From NCBI GenBank assembly GCA_019637355.1, contig JAHBVT010000001.1:434001-498000 (forward strand): a stretch of 64,000 bases of DNA, in the 5' to 3' direction. The notes below the pieces were generated by a model that was not told where the DNA came from, ran no database searches, and saw only the letters and a list, made by a program, of their open reading frames with translations. Both the position numbers and the translations under genes were made by a program. Source of the DNA: Gemmatimonadaceae bacterium. Lineage in GTDB: Bacteria; Gemmatimonadota; Gemmatimonadetes; Gemmatimonadales; Gemmatimonadaceae. This document shows positions 52,330-60,328 of this stretch, piece by piece. Numbering within the stretch: the first letter of the stretch is position 1; each line of letters begins with the position of its first letter.

Positions 52330-53057
52330 GCGCGCCCGGCGGTGCCCGTGTGCTCCTCGTGGAGGACGAGCCGAATCTCGCGCGCGGCATCCGCGAGAAC
52401 CTCGTGCACGAGGGCTACGCGGTGGACTTCGTCAGCGACGGGCCCAGTGCCCTGGCGCAGGTGCGCGCGCACGACTACGCCGTCGTCGTGCTCGACGTGA
52501 TGCTGCCGGGGATGGACGGCTTCACCGTGTGCGAGACGCTGCGTCGGGAGGGCAACGACACGCCGGTGCTGTTCCTGACGGCCAAGGGCGGTGCGCACGA
52601 CCGCATCCGCGGGCTCGAGGCCGGCGGCGACGACTATCTGCCCAAGCCCTTCCACCTGAAGGAGCTGCTGCTGCGAGTGGCAGCCATCGTCCGGCGGCGC
52701 ACGCGCTTCGATGCGCTGCTCGGCAGCCGCGAGCTGCTGCGCTTCGGCGGAAACGAGTTTGACTTCACCAGCTTCCGCGGCCGCAACTGGGACGGCCAGG
52801 AGCAGCAGCTCACGCCCAAGGAAGCGCTGATCCTCGCCGAGCTGGCCAAGCGCGACGGGCGCGTGGTGTGGCGCGAGGACCTGCTGGAGCGCGTGTGGGG
52901 CGGGGAGGTGCTGCCGAGTTCACGCACGATCGACAACTTCATCGTGAAGTTGCGGAAGCGCTTCGAGCGCGAGCCGGAGCGGCCGCGGCATTTCCATACG
53001 GTGCGCGGCGTGGGCTACCGCTTCACCGCTGCCGGCGAGGAGCCCAGCGAAGGCTGA
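52326..53057 (+). CDS. OmpR-family response regulator
   Basis: 243 residues. Receiver domain VLLVEDEPNLARGIRENL with Asp57 in VVVLDVMLPGMDG and the Lys in YLPKPFHLKELLLR; then a winged helix: LTPKEALILAELAKRDGRVV, SSRTIDNFIVKLRKRFE and HTVRGVGYRF. It pairs with the kinase encoded immediately upstream. Target genes unknown. A small GC hairpin (CGCCGC/GCGGCG, 53067-53088) follows the stop. Confidence 0.94.
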   Translation: MSAPGGARVLLVEDEPNLARGIRENLVHEGYAVDFVSDGPSALAQVRAHDYAVVVLDVMLPGMDGFTVCETLRREGNDTPVLFLTAKGGAHDRIRGLEAGGDDYLPKPFHLKELLLRVAAIVRRRTRFDALLGSRELLRFGGNEFDFTSFRGRNWDGQEQQLTPKEALILAELAKRDGRVVWREDLLERVWGGEVLPSSRTIDNFIVKLRKRFEREPERPRHFHTVRGVGYRFTAAGEEPSEG

Positions 53058-53115
53058 ATGCACGAACGCCGCACCCGAGGGCGCGGCGCTGTCATTCACT
53101 GCGGCGGAGCGGCTC

Positions 53116-53577
53116 CTACTGGACGACGAAGGCGACGCGCTGCTCGACGGGATGGTTGCGCGCCGGCATCGTGGCGACGGCCACGTAGTGTCCGGGCTGC
53201 GGATCGCGCCAGGACTCGGCGAAGCGTAGCGTGTCGCTGGCGCGCAGCACGCGCATCTGCACCGCCTGCGTGAACATCCGGCCTTCGCTCCAGCGCCACA
53301 CTTCGCGGCCGAGCGTGTCGAGCACGACGATGTCGTGCGTGCGTCCGTCGTTGAAGAGCAGCTCGAGCTTGCGCGCGCTGGCGTTGGTGACGTCGAAGCT
53401 GAACTGCACGCCGTCGTTGACGGCGACGTCGAGCGAAGGCGCGAGCGGCGCGCGGGAATCGATCGCAGCGTTGCGCTTCACCGTGCGCTCAGTGGTTCCT
53501 TCACTTCGTGGACGAGGCCCGCACGCGAATGCGAGCACTGCAATGCACACGAGGGTGAATGGAACCTTTTCACGCAT
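53116..53577 (-). CDS. BsuPI-domain lipoprotein
   Basis: 153 residues. Lipobox LAFAC (Cys19) after a short signal. The remainder fits the BsuPI intracellular-proteinase-inhibitor fold: VQFSFDVTNASARKLELLFNDG, THDIVVLDTLGREVWRWSEGRMFTQ (cut here to its key residues RTHDIVVLD and VWRWSEG) and a final AVATMP strand. BsuPI of Bacillus inhibits a serine protease; the domain is also found in secreted proteins of unknown role. It is convergent with the response regulator. Confidence 0.78.
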   Translation of the reverse strand: MREKVPFTLVCIAVLAFACGPRPRSEGTTERTVKRNAAIDSRAPLAPSLDVAVNDGVQFSFDVTNASARKLELLFNDGRTHDIVVLDTLGREVWRWSEGRMFTQAVQMRVLRASDTLRFAESWRDPQPGHYVAVATMPARNHPVEQRVAFVVQ

Positions 53578-53827
53578 TTGGACCGCACCGGTGGGGAGTG
53601 GTGGCTAACTTATCAACAGTTGGACGATTCGTCAAATGCCTAGGTCACGGCTAACTGAATACGCCACGGCCACTTGCCTGCTAGTCACGAAAATTCGTCC
53701 AGATTTCGCGGGCCGTGGAAAACCAGTCTTCTGTGTCTGTTCGGGTTTCGTGAATGGTCCCTCGCCGCGTGGACGCACTGCGGTGAGTGGAGGTCACGGC
53801 CGCGCACGCAAGGTGGGTGTTTTTTGC

Positions 53828-53856
53828 TTGCGAAAAATTTCACAAGCCCCTATTTT
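53828..53856 (+). promoter_or_regulatory. Promoter of the atp (F0) operon
   Basis: TTGCGA (53828-53833), a 17-base spacer and TATTTT (53851-53856) precede the first atp gene. Transcription would begin around 53863, only about five bases before ATG 53868. The surrounding AT-rich tract (53815-53860) is unusual for this GC-rich DNA. Confidence 0.65.
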
Positions 53857-53867
53857 TCGTGGCTGAA

Positions 53868-54167
53868 ATGGAACAGGAACCCCGTCGAGACGACGACCCG
53901 TTAGCCCGGGTCCGAGGAGGGGCTTGGGGAGCGGGTTCGCTGGGGGCCGCGGGCAAGTACGTGGGCCTCGGGTTCCAGATGATGTTGTCCATCCTGCTGT
54001 TCCTGTGGGTGGGGCAGTGGGTGGATCGCTGGGCCGGTACCAAGGGCCTGTTTATGCTGCTGGGCGTCTTTGTCGGGGCGGGGGCCTCCTTCTACTCGAT
54101 GTATAAGAGCCTGATGGCAGACCAGGCCCGCGAAGAGGCGGCCGAGCGGGCGCGGAAGGGCAAGTGA
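53868..54167 (+). CDS. AtpZ/AtpI-family protein of F0 operon
   Basis: 99 residues. Polar N-terminus, then two membrane helices: GKYVGLGFQMMLSILLFLWVGQW-type first helix (LGFQMMLSILLFLWVG) and GLFMLLGVFVGAGASFYSMY, with a charged C-terminal tail. This is the small AtpZ/AtpI-type protein found at the head of many atp operons, linked to c-ring assembly or Mg transport. GTG 53859 in frame is an alternative start. It overlaps the next gene by four bases. Confidence 0.8.
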   Translation: MEQEPRRDDDPLARVRGGAWGAGSLGAAGKYVGLGFQMMLSILLFLWVGQWVDRWAGTKGLFMLLGVFVGAGASFYSMYKSLMADQAREEAAERARKGK

Positions 54168-54502
54168 GGCAGACGGCCGGATTCGTGGCCGTGGCGGCGT
54201 TGCTGGTCCTCGGCGGCGCCTGGGGCCTCGCGGCGCTCAAGCCGGAGCTGGCGCGGGCGTTCTGGGTCAGCGCGGGGATTGCGATGCTGGTGCAGGTGCT
54301 GGCGTTCTCGGTGGCGCGTCCCTTCGTGCGGACGAACCCGATCGCCGGCTGGGGCCTCGGGGCCCTGCTGCGGTTTGCGGCGGTGGGCATTCACGCCGTG
54401 GTGGGAGCGAAGGCGCTGGGGCTGCCGTTCGGGCCCGCGCTGATGAGCCTGGTGGGATTCCTGTTCGTCACGATGCTGGTCGAGCCATTCTTCCTGAAAT
54501 GA
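54164..54502 (+). CDS. AtpI-like ATP synthase accessory protein
   Basis: 112 residues from GTG 54164, overlapping the previous stop. Four hydrophobic helices (FVAVAALLVLGGAWGLAAL, AFWVSAGIAMLVQVLAFSV, GALLRFAAVGIHAVVG, ALMSLVGFLFVTMLVEPF). It fits the AtpI (subunit I, ~110-130 residues) family by size and position. Coupled to atpB (ATGA overlap). Confidence 0.7.
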   Translation: MRQTAGFVAVAALLVLGGAWGLAALKPELARAFWVSAGIAMLVQVLAFSVARPFVRTNPIAGWGLGALLRFAAVGIHAVVGAKALGLPFGPALMSLVGFLFVTMLVEPFFLK

Positions 54503-55428
54503 TCAAGATCCGTACGCTGGTCGCCCTTGCCCTTGCGCTGTTCGCGTCCGCCGCGCCGCTGCGCGCGTCCGAGCCCGCGCAGGGCGAGAAGGTCGACATC
54601 ATCACGCCGCACATCACGGACGGGGATCATATGGAGATCCCCTGGATCCTGCCCCCGTTCTTCAAGGAGATCCATCTCCCGAAGTACGAGGCGCTGCAGT
54701 TCCACGTCGGTGGCGTGCTGGTTGACCTCTCGCCGACCAAGCACGTGTACTTCCTGCTGATCGGCGCGACGCTGCTGGTGCTGCTGATGACGTCGATCTC
54801 GCGCTCGCTCACGCGGGCCCGCGCGGCGGGCACGGCGCCCAAGGGCGCGGCCAATGCCTTCGAGGCGATCATCCTCTACATCCGCAACGAGGTGATCCTG
54901 CCCAACGTCGGCCACCACGGCGAGGGCTTCGTGCCCTACCTGCTGACGGTGTTCTTCTTCATCCTCACGCTGAACCTGCTCGGCCTGGTGCCCTACGGCG
55001 CCACCGCCACCGGCAACATCTCGGTGACGGCCACGCTGGCCCTGCTGACCTTCCTGACGGTCGAGATCGCCGGTATCCGCGCCAATGGCTGGGGCTACCT
55101 GAGCACGATCTTCTACTGGAACAAGGACCTGCCGGTCGTGATGCGGCCGCTGATGTTCATCATCATCTCGCCGGTGGAACTGCTCGGGAAGTTCACCAAG
55201 CCGTTCGCGCTGGCGATTCGTCTCTTCGCCAATATGACCGCCGGCCACATCGTGCTGCTCGCGATGATGGGCCTGTTCTTCAGCTTCGGCCTCCCGATCG
55301 GCGTCGCGCCGCTGGGAATGGCCGTGGCCATTATGTTCCTCGAGATTTTCGTGGCGTTCCTCCAGGCCTTCGTGTTCACGCTGCTGTCGAGCGTGTTCAT
55401 CGGGCTGATCCGGGAGGCGCACCACTAG
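54499..55428 (+). CDS. atpB: ATP synthase subunit a
   Basis: 309 residues, longer than the usual ~270 because of an N-terminal signal-peptide-like segment (LVALALALFASAAPLRAS) and a ~60-residue region before the first core helix. The core contains the essential Arg in FALAIRLFANMTAGHI and the conserved PVELLGKFTKPF. It forms the proton half-channels of F0. A similar extended, signal-bearing subunit a occurs in other diderm phyla. A heptad repeat separates it from atpE. Confidence 0.95.
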   Translation: MIKIRTLVALALALFASAAPLRASEPAQGEKVDIITPHITDGDHMEIPWILPPFFKEIHLPKYEALQFHVGGVLVDLSPTKHVYFLLIGATLLVLLMTSISRSLTRARAAGTAPKGAANAFEAIILYIRNEVILPNVGHHGEGFVPYLLTVFFFILTLNLLGLVPYGATATGNISVTATLALLTFLTVEIAGIRANGWGYLSTIFYWNKDLPVVMRPLMFIIISPVELLGKFTKPFALAIRLFANMTAGHIVLLAMMGLFFSFGLPIGVAPLGMAVAIMFLEIFVAFLQAFVFTLLSSVFIGLIREAHH

Positions 55429-55430
55429 AA

Positions 55431-55497
55431 GACGTGAGAGTTGAGACGGGAGACTTGGGGGCGCGTCCCTCACGTCTCAAGTCCCAAGTCTCACGTC
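55431..55497. repeat. Inverted heptad repeat, GACNTGA type, between atpB and atpE
   Basis: Left part: GACGTGA, GAGTTGA, GACGGGA, GACTTGG in phase at 7 bases (55431-55458). Right part is the complement of GACGTGA, GACTTGG, GACTTGA, GACGTGA. The two parts can pair over most of their length. The period and leading GAC match the GACGGAT elements at 2552, 22085 and 42606, though the unit differs. Confidence 0.85.
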
Positions 55498-55502
55498 CGT
55501 AA

Positions 55503-55886
<384 letters not shown>

Positions 55887-56052
55887 GCTGGACCGGTGTG
55901 CCGGAGCACCGCTCGGTGCTCCGGCGCGCCACCCGGGTGCCGCGCAGGCCGGCGCACCCGTGACGTCGCGCTGGCCCGGCGACGTCGACCATCACCCGAC
56001 GCAGCTCCCGATCCTCCCTCGGCCTCGCGCCGATTTCCTCTCGGATACTCCG

Positions 56053-56622
56053 ATGCGCACGCTCCTCTCCGCCGTTGCCCTGCTCCTCCTGACTGCCTCG
56101 CCGGCGTCCGCCGCGGCCGAAGGCGGCAAGGTCAACCTGCTCCTGCCGCACACCGGGCTGATCTTCTGGACGATCGTCGTCTTCTTCGTGACGTTCTTCC
56201 TGCTCTACAAGTTCGCCTGGGGCCCGATCCTCGCCGCCGTGCAGGGCCGCGAGCAGGCGATCCTCGACGCGATGGCCTCGGCCGAGCGTGACCGCAACGA
56301 GGCGGCCAAGATGGTCGCCGAGCAGAAGGCTGCGATCGAAGCCGCGCGCACCGAGGCGCAGCGCTACATCGCCGAGGGCCGCGCGACGGCCGAGTCGATG
56401 CGCGCCGAGATGCTGGAGCAGACGCGGCAGCAGCAGGCCGAGCTGCTCGAGCGCGCCCGCAAGGAGATCGAGTCCGAGAAGTCCAAGGCCATCGACGAGC
56501 TCCGGCGCGAGGCGGTGGACCTAGCCCTCGCCGGCGCCGGCAAGCTCGTCGGGCAGAAGCTCGACGCCGCCACCGACCGCCAGATGGTCGAGCAGTACCT
56601 CGCCTCGCTCGGGAAGAAGTAA
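56053..56622 (+). CDS. atpF: ATP synthase subunit b with signal-peptide-like N-terminus
   Basis: 189 residues from ATG 56053. Residues ~1-20 look like a cleavable signal (LLSAVALLLLTASPASAAA), followed by the membrane helix (GLIFWTIVVFFVTFFLLYKFAW) and a long charged coiled coil (about 60-165), ending with GQKLDAATDRQMVEQYLASL. It is the peripheral stator. The 5' extension matches the signal-bearing subunit a in the same operon. Confidence 0.93.
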   Translation: MRTLLSAVALLLLTASPASAAAEGGKVNLLLPHTGLIFWTIVVFFVTFFLLYKFAWGPILAAVQGREQAILDAMASAERDRNEAAKMVAEQKAAIEAARTEAQRYIAEGRATAESMRAEMLEQTRQQQAELLERARKEIESEKSKAIDELRREAVDLALAGAGKLVGQKLDAATDRQMVEQYLASLGKK

Positions 56623-57165
56623 ATGCGCGAGTCCTCGATCGCGCGGAACTACGCCGAAGCCCTGCTGACCCTTGCCGGCAAGGCGAAGGACACGGCCGGC
56701 TTCGGCGCGCTCATCGGCGCGCTGGGCGACGCGGTGAGCGGTGACGCGCAGCTGCAGCACTTCCTCGAGGCGCCGCGGATCAGCGCCGCGCAGAAGGGCG
56801 CGGTGCTGGGCAAGGCGCTGGCCGACAAGGCGCCGCGCAGCTTCGTGCTCTTCGTGCAGAAGCTGATCACCAACCGCCGGCAGATGCTGATCCCGGCGAT
56901 CGCCACCGAGTACCACGACCTGCTCGATGCCGCCGAAGGCCGCGTGCACGCGCGCGTGACCGTGGCGCGCAGCTATGACGCCGCGGCGACGGCGTCGCTG
57001 GCCAAGGCGCTGAGCGCGGCGATCGGCAAGACCGTGGTGCCGCACGTGACGGTGGACGAGCGCATCATCGGCGGCGTGGTGGTGCGCGTCGGCGACCAGG
57101 TGATGGACGGGTCGATGCGGCGGAAGCTCGGCAAGCTGCGCACGGCGTTGGTGGGCGCGCGCTAG
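56623..57165 (+). CDS. atpH: ATP synthase subunit delta
   Basis: 180 residues, ATG directly after the atpF stop. SSIARNYAEALLTLAGKAKD is the family opening; the C-terminal part has VTVDERIIGGVVVRVGDQVMDGSMRRKLGKL, the delta/OSCP signature (here key residues GGVVVRVGDQVMDGS). It ties the stator to F1. The operon ends here: no atpA, G, D or C follow, and a terminator does. Confidence 0.96.
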   Translation: MRESSIARNYAEALLTLAGKAKDTAGFGALIGALGDAVSGDAQLQHFLEAPRISAAQKGAVLGKALADKAPRSFVLFVQKLITNRRQMLIPAIATEYHDLLDAAEGRVHARVTVARSYDAAATASLAKALSAAIGKTVVPHVTVDERIIGGVVVRVGDQVMDGSMRRKLGKLRTALVGAR

Positions 57166-57193
57166 GCGACCCCCCGCCCCGAAGTGCAATCGG

Positions 57194-57220
57194 AAGGCCA
57201 TCCGCGAAGGGTGGCCTTTT
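57194..57220 (+). terminator. Intrinsic terminator of the F0 operon
   Basis: AAGGCCATCC and GGGTGGCCTT pair (one G-T pair) around loop GCGAA and are followed by TTTT. Strong evidence that the F0 plus delta operon is separate from the F1 genes. Confidence 0.85.
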
Positions 57221-57240
57221 CGTATATGGGGGCTCCCCGC

Positions 57241-57271
57241 TTGACAGGTCAGTGATAATACCGAGTATTAC
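57241..57271 (+). promoter_or_regulatory. Promoter and palindromic operator of the RHH module
   Basis: TTGACA (57241-57246) with a -10 at GTATTA/TATTAC (about 57265-57271). The palindrome TAATAC-CGA-GTATTA (57256-57270) covers the spacer end and -10. It is well placed for autorepression by the RHH protein encoded four bases on. Confidence 0.72.
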
Positions 57272-57275
57272 TCCT

Positions 57276-57656
57276 ATGGCCGACGCCTCCCCGCTTGCCC
57301 GCATCAGTATGACGATTCCGCCGGACGCGCTCCGGCGGGCCGACCGACTCGCGAAGCAGGCCGGCCGCTCGCGCAGTTGGGTGCTGGCCGAGGCGGTGCG
57401 GCGCTTGGAGCTGTCGGAGGAGGCGCCAGCTCCATCACCATCGAGGGCCCCCGCGTCCATCCCGCCACGTCTCGACGCCTCGCGTCGTGCGCAGCTGCGT
57501 GCGGACCTCGCGCTCACGCCGCTCGAGCGCGTCCTCGCCGCGGAGCGGACGGCACGCGAGGTACCGCGGCGACGCTTTGCTGCGCTGTACGCGGGCTTCG
57601 ATCGCTTCGAGGACTATCTGGAATGGAAGCGCTTGGAAGCGACCGGCCTCCTGTAG
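57276..57656 (+). CDS. Ribbon-helix-helix antitoxin-like protein
   Basis: 126 residues. Residues ~8-50 read as an RHH DNA-binding fold: ARISMTIPPDALRRADRLAKQAGRSRSWVLAEAVRRL (core parts shown: RISMTIPPDALRRADRLA and RSRSWVLAEAV). A Pro/Ser-rich linker leads to a helical C-terminal part (LTPLERVLAAERTAREVPRR, FDRFEDYLEWKRLE) that would bind the partner. The palindrome over its promoter supports autoregulation. It overlaps the nucleotidyltransferase gene by 34 bases, typical of toxin-antitoxin pairs. Confidence 0.8.
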   Translation: MADASPLARISMTIPPDALRRADRLAKQAGRSRSWVLAEAVRRLELSEEAPAPSPSRAPASIPPRLDASRRAQLRADLALTPLERVLAAERTAREVPRRRFAALYAGFDRFEDYLEWKRLEATGLL

Positions 57657-58114
57657 GCCCGCCGTTCCGTACGGAACTCGCCGAGGTCTGCTGGCGGCTC
57701 AATGCGACCGGTGCCCGCTATCTCGTGGCGGGGGCGCGCGCGCTGCAGCTCTGGGGCAGTGCCCGCGCCACGCGCGACATCGACATCCTGATCGAGCCCA
57801 CCGAGGCCAACGCTCGGCGCGTGCTCGATGCGCTGTCGACGATGGGGTACGGCTTCGCCAAGGAGTGGGCGGCAGCCGAGGTGGCGAGGAAGTTCGTGAC
57901 CATCATCGGGGATGACCCGCGCGTGGACATCCTCACCGTGGCCTGGAGCGTCCGTTACCGCGACGCGGTACGCAGCGCCGAGCATTTCGAGCTGGAGGGG
58001 GTCGAGATTCCCACGCTGTCGCTCGAGGACCTGATGGCATCCAAGCGCACGGGGCGTCCGCAGGATGACGCAGACCTCGTGGTGCTGGAGGAGATTAGGC
58101 GGTTGCGTGGTTAG
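57623..58114 (+). CDS. Nucleotidyltransferase, toxin-like (MNT/AbiEii-type fold)
   Basis: 163 residues from ATG 57623 inside the end of the RHH gene. The minimal nucleotidyltransferase signature is YLVAGARALQLWGSARATRDIDILIEP, with R-x-T-x-D-x-D (residues RATRDID); a third acidic residue is in PRVDILTVAW. Such proteins (DUF6036/AbiEii-like) modify tRNA or proteins when unchecked by the antitoxin. It is paired with the RHH protein. The C-terminal part (LSLEDLMASKRTGRPQDDADL) is the usual tail of these enzymes. Confidence 0.82.
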   Translation: MEALGSDRPPVGPPFRTELAEVCWRLNATGARYLVAGARALQLWGSARATRDIDILIEPTEANARRVLDALSTMGYGFAKEWAAAEVARKFVTIIGDDPRVDILTVAWSVRYRDAVRSAEHFELEGVEIPTLSLEDLMASKRTGRPQDDADLVVLEEIRRLRG

Positions 58115-58145
58115 CTTTCACGGTGCTTTCGCAGCCGGGATTGCC

Positions 58146-58724
58146 GTGACGGATAGCTCGGGACCGCTCGACCGCCGCTCGTTCTTCTCGCAGGGCCTCA
58201 CCCGGGCCCTGCGCGAGCTCGTGGGTGCGGTTGAGCACAAGGTCGTGCAGTCGCAGTACCTGCGGCCCCCGGGCGCCTTGCCGGAGGCGGCGTTCCTCGC
58301 GGCCTGCACGCGCTGCGGGGCCTGCGCGGACGTGTGCCCGGTGCACGCCATCACCAAGCTGCCACCGAAGGCGGGCTTGGCGGCCGGGACGCCGACGCTG
58401 GACGTGGGCCTGACGGCCTGCCTGATGTGCGAGACGATGCCCTGCGCCGCAGTCTGTCCGACGCCGGCGCTGGACGTGCCGCCCTGGGGCTGGCGCGATG
58501 TGAAGATGGCGCAGGTGGAGATCGACACGGGGCGGTGTATCACGTACCGCGACGTGGAATGCGGGATTTGTGCGCGGGTCTGCCCGGTGGGCGAGGACGC
58601 GCTGAAGATGGACGACCGTGGTCGCCCGGTGATCGGGGCGGCCTGTACCGGCTGCGGGCAGTGCTTGAACGCGTGCGTGACGACGCCGACAAGCCTGAGT
58701 GCGCGGCCCTTGGAGATGCTCTGA
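58146..58724 (+). CDS. NapF/NapG-like ferredoxin with four [4Fe-4S] motifs
   Basis: 192 residues from GTG 58146; GTG 58107 is a longer alternative. Near the start lies DRRSFFSQG, a twin-Arg motif without a clear hydrophobic region. Four cysteine sets follow: CTRCGACADVCP, CLMCETMPCAAVCP, CGICARVCP and CTGCGQCLNAC. This is the layout of MauM/NapG or NapF proteins that pass electrons to a periplasmic reductase or assemble it. No reductase is adjacent. It sits between the RHH module and a cupin, coupled to the latter (TGATG). Confidence 0.82.
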   Translation: MTDSSGPLDRRSFFSQGLTRALRELVGAVEHKVVQSQYLRPPGALPEAAFLAACTRCGACADVCPVHAITKLPPKAGLAAGTPTLDVGLTACLMCETMPCAAVCPTPALDVPPWGWRDVKMAQVEIDTGRCITYRDVECGICARVCPVGEDALKMDDRGRPVIGAACTGCGQCLNACVTTPTSLSARPLEML

Positions 58725-59104
58725 TGAAGCCAGGGTCTGGCCCTCAACCGGTGCGCGTGGTGCCCAAGCCGTGGGGGCACGAGGTGATCTGGGCGCACAC
58801 GGACCAGTACGTGGGCAAGCTGCTGTACGTGAAGGCCGGGCACGCGCTGTCCGTGCAGTACCACAACACGAAGGACGAGACCCTGCACCTGCTGCGCGGC
58901 GAGATGACGTATCGCATCGACCGCGGCAACGGGCTGGAGGAGTACCCGCTGCGCGCCGGCGAGAGCTTCCGGAACACGCCGGGGCAGATCCACCAGATGG
59001 AAGCCATCACCGACTGCGAGGTCCTCGAGGCCTCCACGCCGCACCTGGACGACGTGGTGCGGCTCACCGACCGCTACGGACGAGAGGGGACGAGCGCACC
59101 GTGA
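58724..59104 (+). CDS. Cupin protein, mannose-6-phosphate isomerase-like
   Basis: 126 residues from ATG 58724. VRVVPKPWGHEVIWAHTDQYVGKLLYVKAGHALSVQYHNTK (parts: PKPWGHEVIW and AGHALSVQYH) and FRNTPGQIHQMEAITDCEVLEASTPHLDDVVRL (parts: TPGQIHQMEAITDCEVLE) match the C-terminal cupin of type II phosphomannose isomerase. The metal-binding His/Glu positions appear retained. It overlaps the sugar nucleotidyltransferase gene by four bases; both would act in sugar activation. Confidence 0.8.
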   Translation: MKPGSGPQPVRVVPKPWGHEVIWAHTDQYVGKLLYVKAGHALSVQYHNTKDETLHLLRGEMTYRIDRGNGLEEYPLRAGESFRNTPGQIHQMEAITDCEVLEASTPHLDDVVRLTDRYGREGTSAP

Positions 59105-60081
59105 AAGTGATCATCCCGTTGGCCGGCAAGGGCACGCGCCTGAGGCCGCACACGCACACCGTGCCCAAGCCGATGCTCAAGGTGGCCGGCAAGCCGGTGA
59201 TGGACTACGTGATGGACGACGTCGCCAAGCTCACGGGCGTCGAACAGGTCGTCTACATCACCGGGCACCTGAAGGAGAAGGTCGAGGCGCACGCCAAGGC
59301 GACGTACTCGATTCCGGGTGTGTACGTGGAGCAGAAGGTGCAGGACGGCACCGCCGGCGCGGTGGAACTCGCGCGGCCGTACGTGGACCAGCCGGTGCTG
59401 ATCATCTTCGTCGATACCATCTTCGACGCCGACCTGTCGGTGGTGGAGACCAGCGACGATGACGGCATCATCTGGACGAAGGAGGTCGAGGACTATCAGC
59501 GTTTCGGCGTCGTGGTCACCGACGCCAACGGCCATATGACGAAGATCGTCGAGAAGCCGAGCACGCCGATCAGCAAGCGGGCGAACATCGGGCTCTACTA
59601 CATCAAGAACTGGAAGCTGCTGTACGAGGGCATCGCCCACACGCTGCAGCAGCCGGCGAACAAGGGGGAGTGGTATCTCACCGACGCGTTCCAGTATATG
59701 ATCGACCACGGGGCCAAGATCCGCGTGATTGACGTGGGCGGCTGGTACGACGCCGGCAAGCTCGACACGCTGCTCGAGACGAACCGCACGATGCTCGAGA
59801 AGGGCCGCGCGGCGCAGATGGGCACGGTGAAGGACTCGAAGATCATCGAGCCGGTGCGGATCGAGGCAGGCGCAGTGGTCGAGGGCTCGACGGTGGGGCC
59901 GAACGTCGTGATCGGGGCGGGGACGTCGGTGAGGGGCTGCACCCTGCGGGATACGATCGTGGGGGATCGCTCGACGCTGGATGGCTGCACGCTGCACGAT
60001 TCGATGATCGGGGACTCGGTAGTGCTCGAGGGGGTCACGGGGGCGGTGACGCTCGGGGATAATGCTGAGGTGAAGCGGTAA
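59101..60081 (+). CDS. Sugar-1-phosphate nucleotidyltransferase
   Basis: 326 residues from GTG 59101. IIPLAGKGTRLRPHTHTVPKPMLKVAGKPV is the NTP-transferase signature (GKGTRLRPHT, PKPMLKVAGKPV). Then VEQKVQDGTAGAVELARPYV and FVDTIFDADLSVVE. The C-terminal ~100 residues are left-handed beta-helix hexapeptide repeats (VRIEAGAVVEGSTVGPNVVIGAG region), like glucose-1-phosphate thymidylyltransferase of the long type or GlmU relatives. With the cupin it suggests nucleotide-sugar synthesis; the sugar is not determined. Confidence 0.86.
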   Translation: MKVIIPLAGKGTRLRPHTHTVPKPMLKVAGKPVMDYVMDDVAKLTGVEQVVYITGHLKEKVEAHAKATYSIPGVYVEQKVQDGTAGAVELARPYVDQPVLIIFVDTIFDADLSVVETSDDDGIIWTKEVEDYQRFGVVVTDANGHMTKIVEKPSTPISKRANIGLYYIKNWKLLYEGIAHTLQQPANKGEWYLTDAFQYMIDHGAKIRVIDVGGWYDAGKLDTLLETNRTMLEKGRAAQMGTVKDSKIIEPVRIEAGAVVEGSTVGPNVVIGAGTSVRGCTLRDTIVGDRSTLDGCTLHDSMIGDSVVLEGVTGAVTLGDNAEVKR

Positions 60082-60092
60082 CGGCGGTTCAC

Positions 60093-60150
60093 CACAGAGG
60101 GCACAGAGGACTGCGAGCTACTTTTCAACGCAGAGACGCAGAGGGCGCAG
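60093..60150. repeat. CACAGAGG / CGCAGAGG short repeat
   Basis: Two CACAGAGG units (60093-60100, 60102-60109) and, after ~20 bases, CGCAGAGA and CGCAGAGG with a partial third unit. The period is 8-9 bases. It fills the gap (60082-60328) before the MmeI-like gene, in which I see no other gene. Confidence 0.7.
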
Positions 60151-60328
60151 CGAACGGCAACAGCAAGTGCTTGGGGGGTCCGCACCGAGGGATTGGTGCG
60201 GGCCCTCGTCGTTTCTGGTGCGCGGTGGTGATGGGAGGGGCAATGGACTGAGTACGGCGGAGGTGCAGGCCGCGGAGAAGCTTTCGTCCTATGGCTATCG
60301 CTGGCGTCGCCGCCCATATTCCGCCCCA

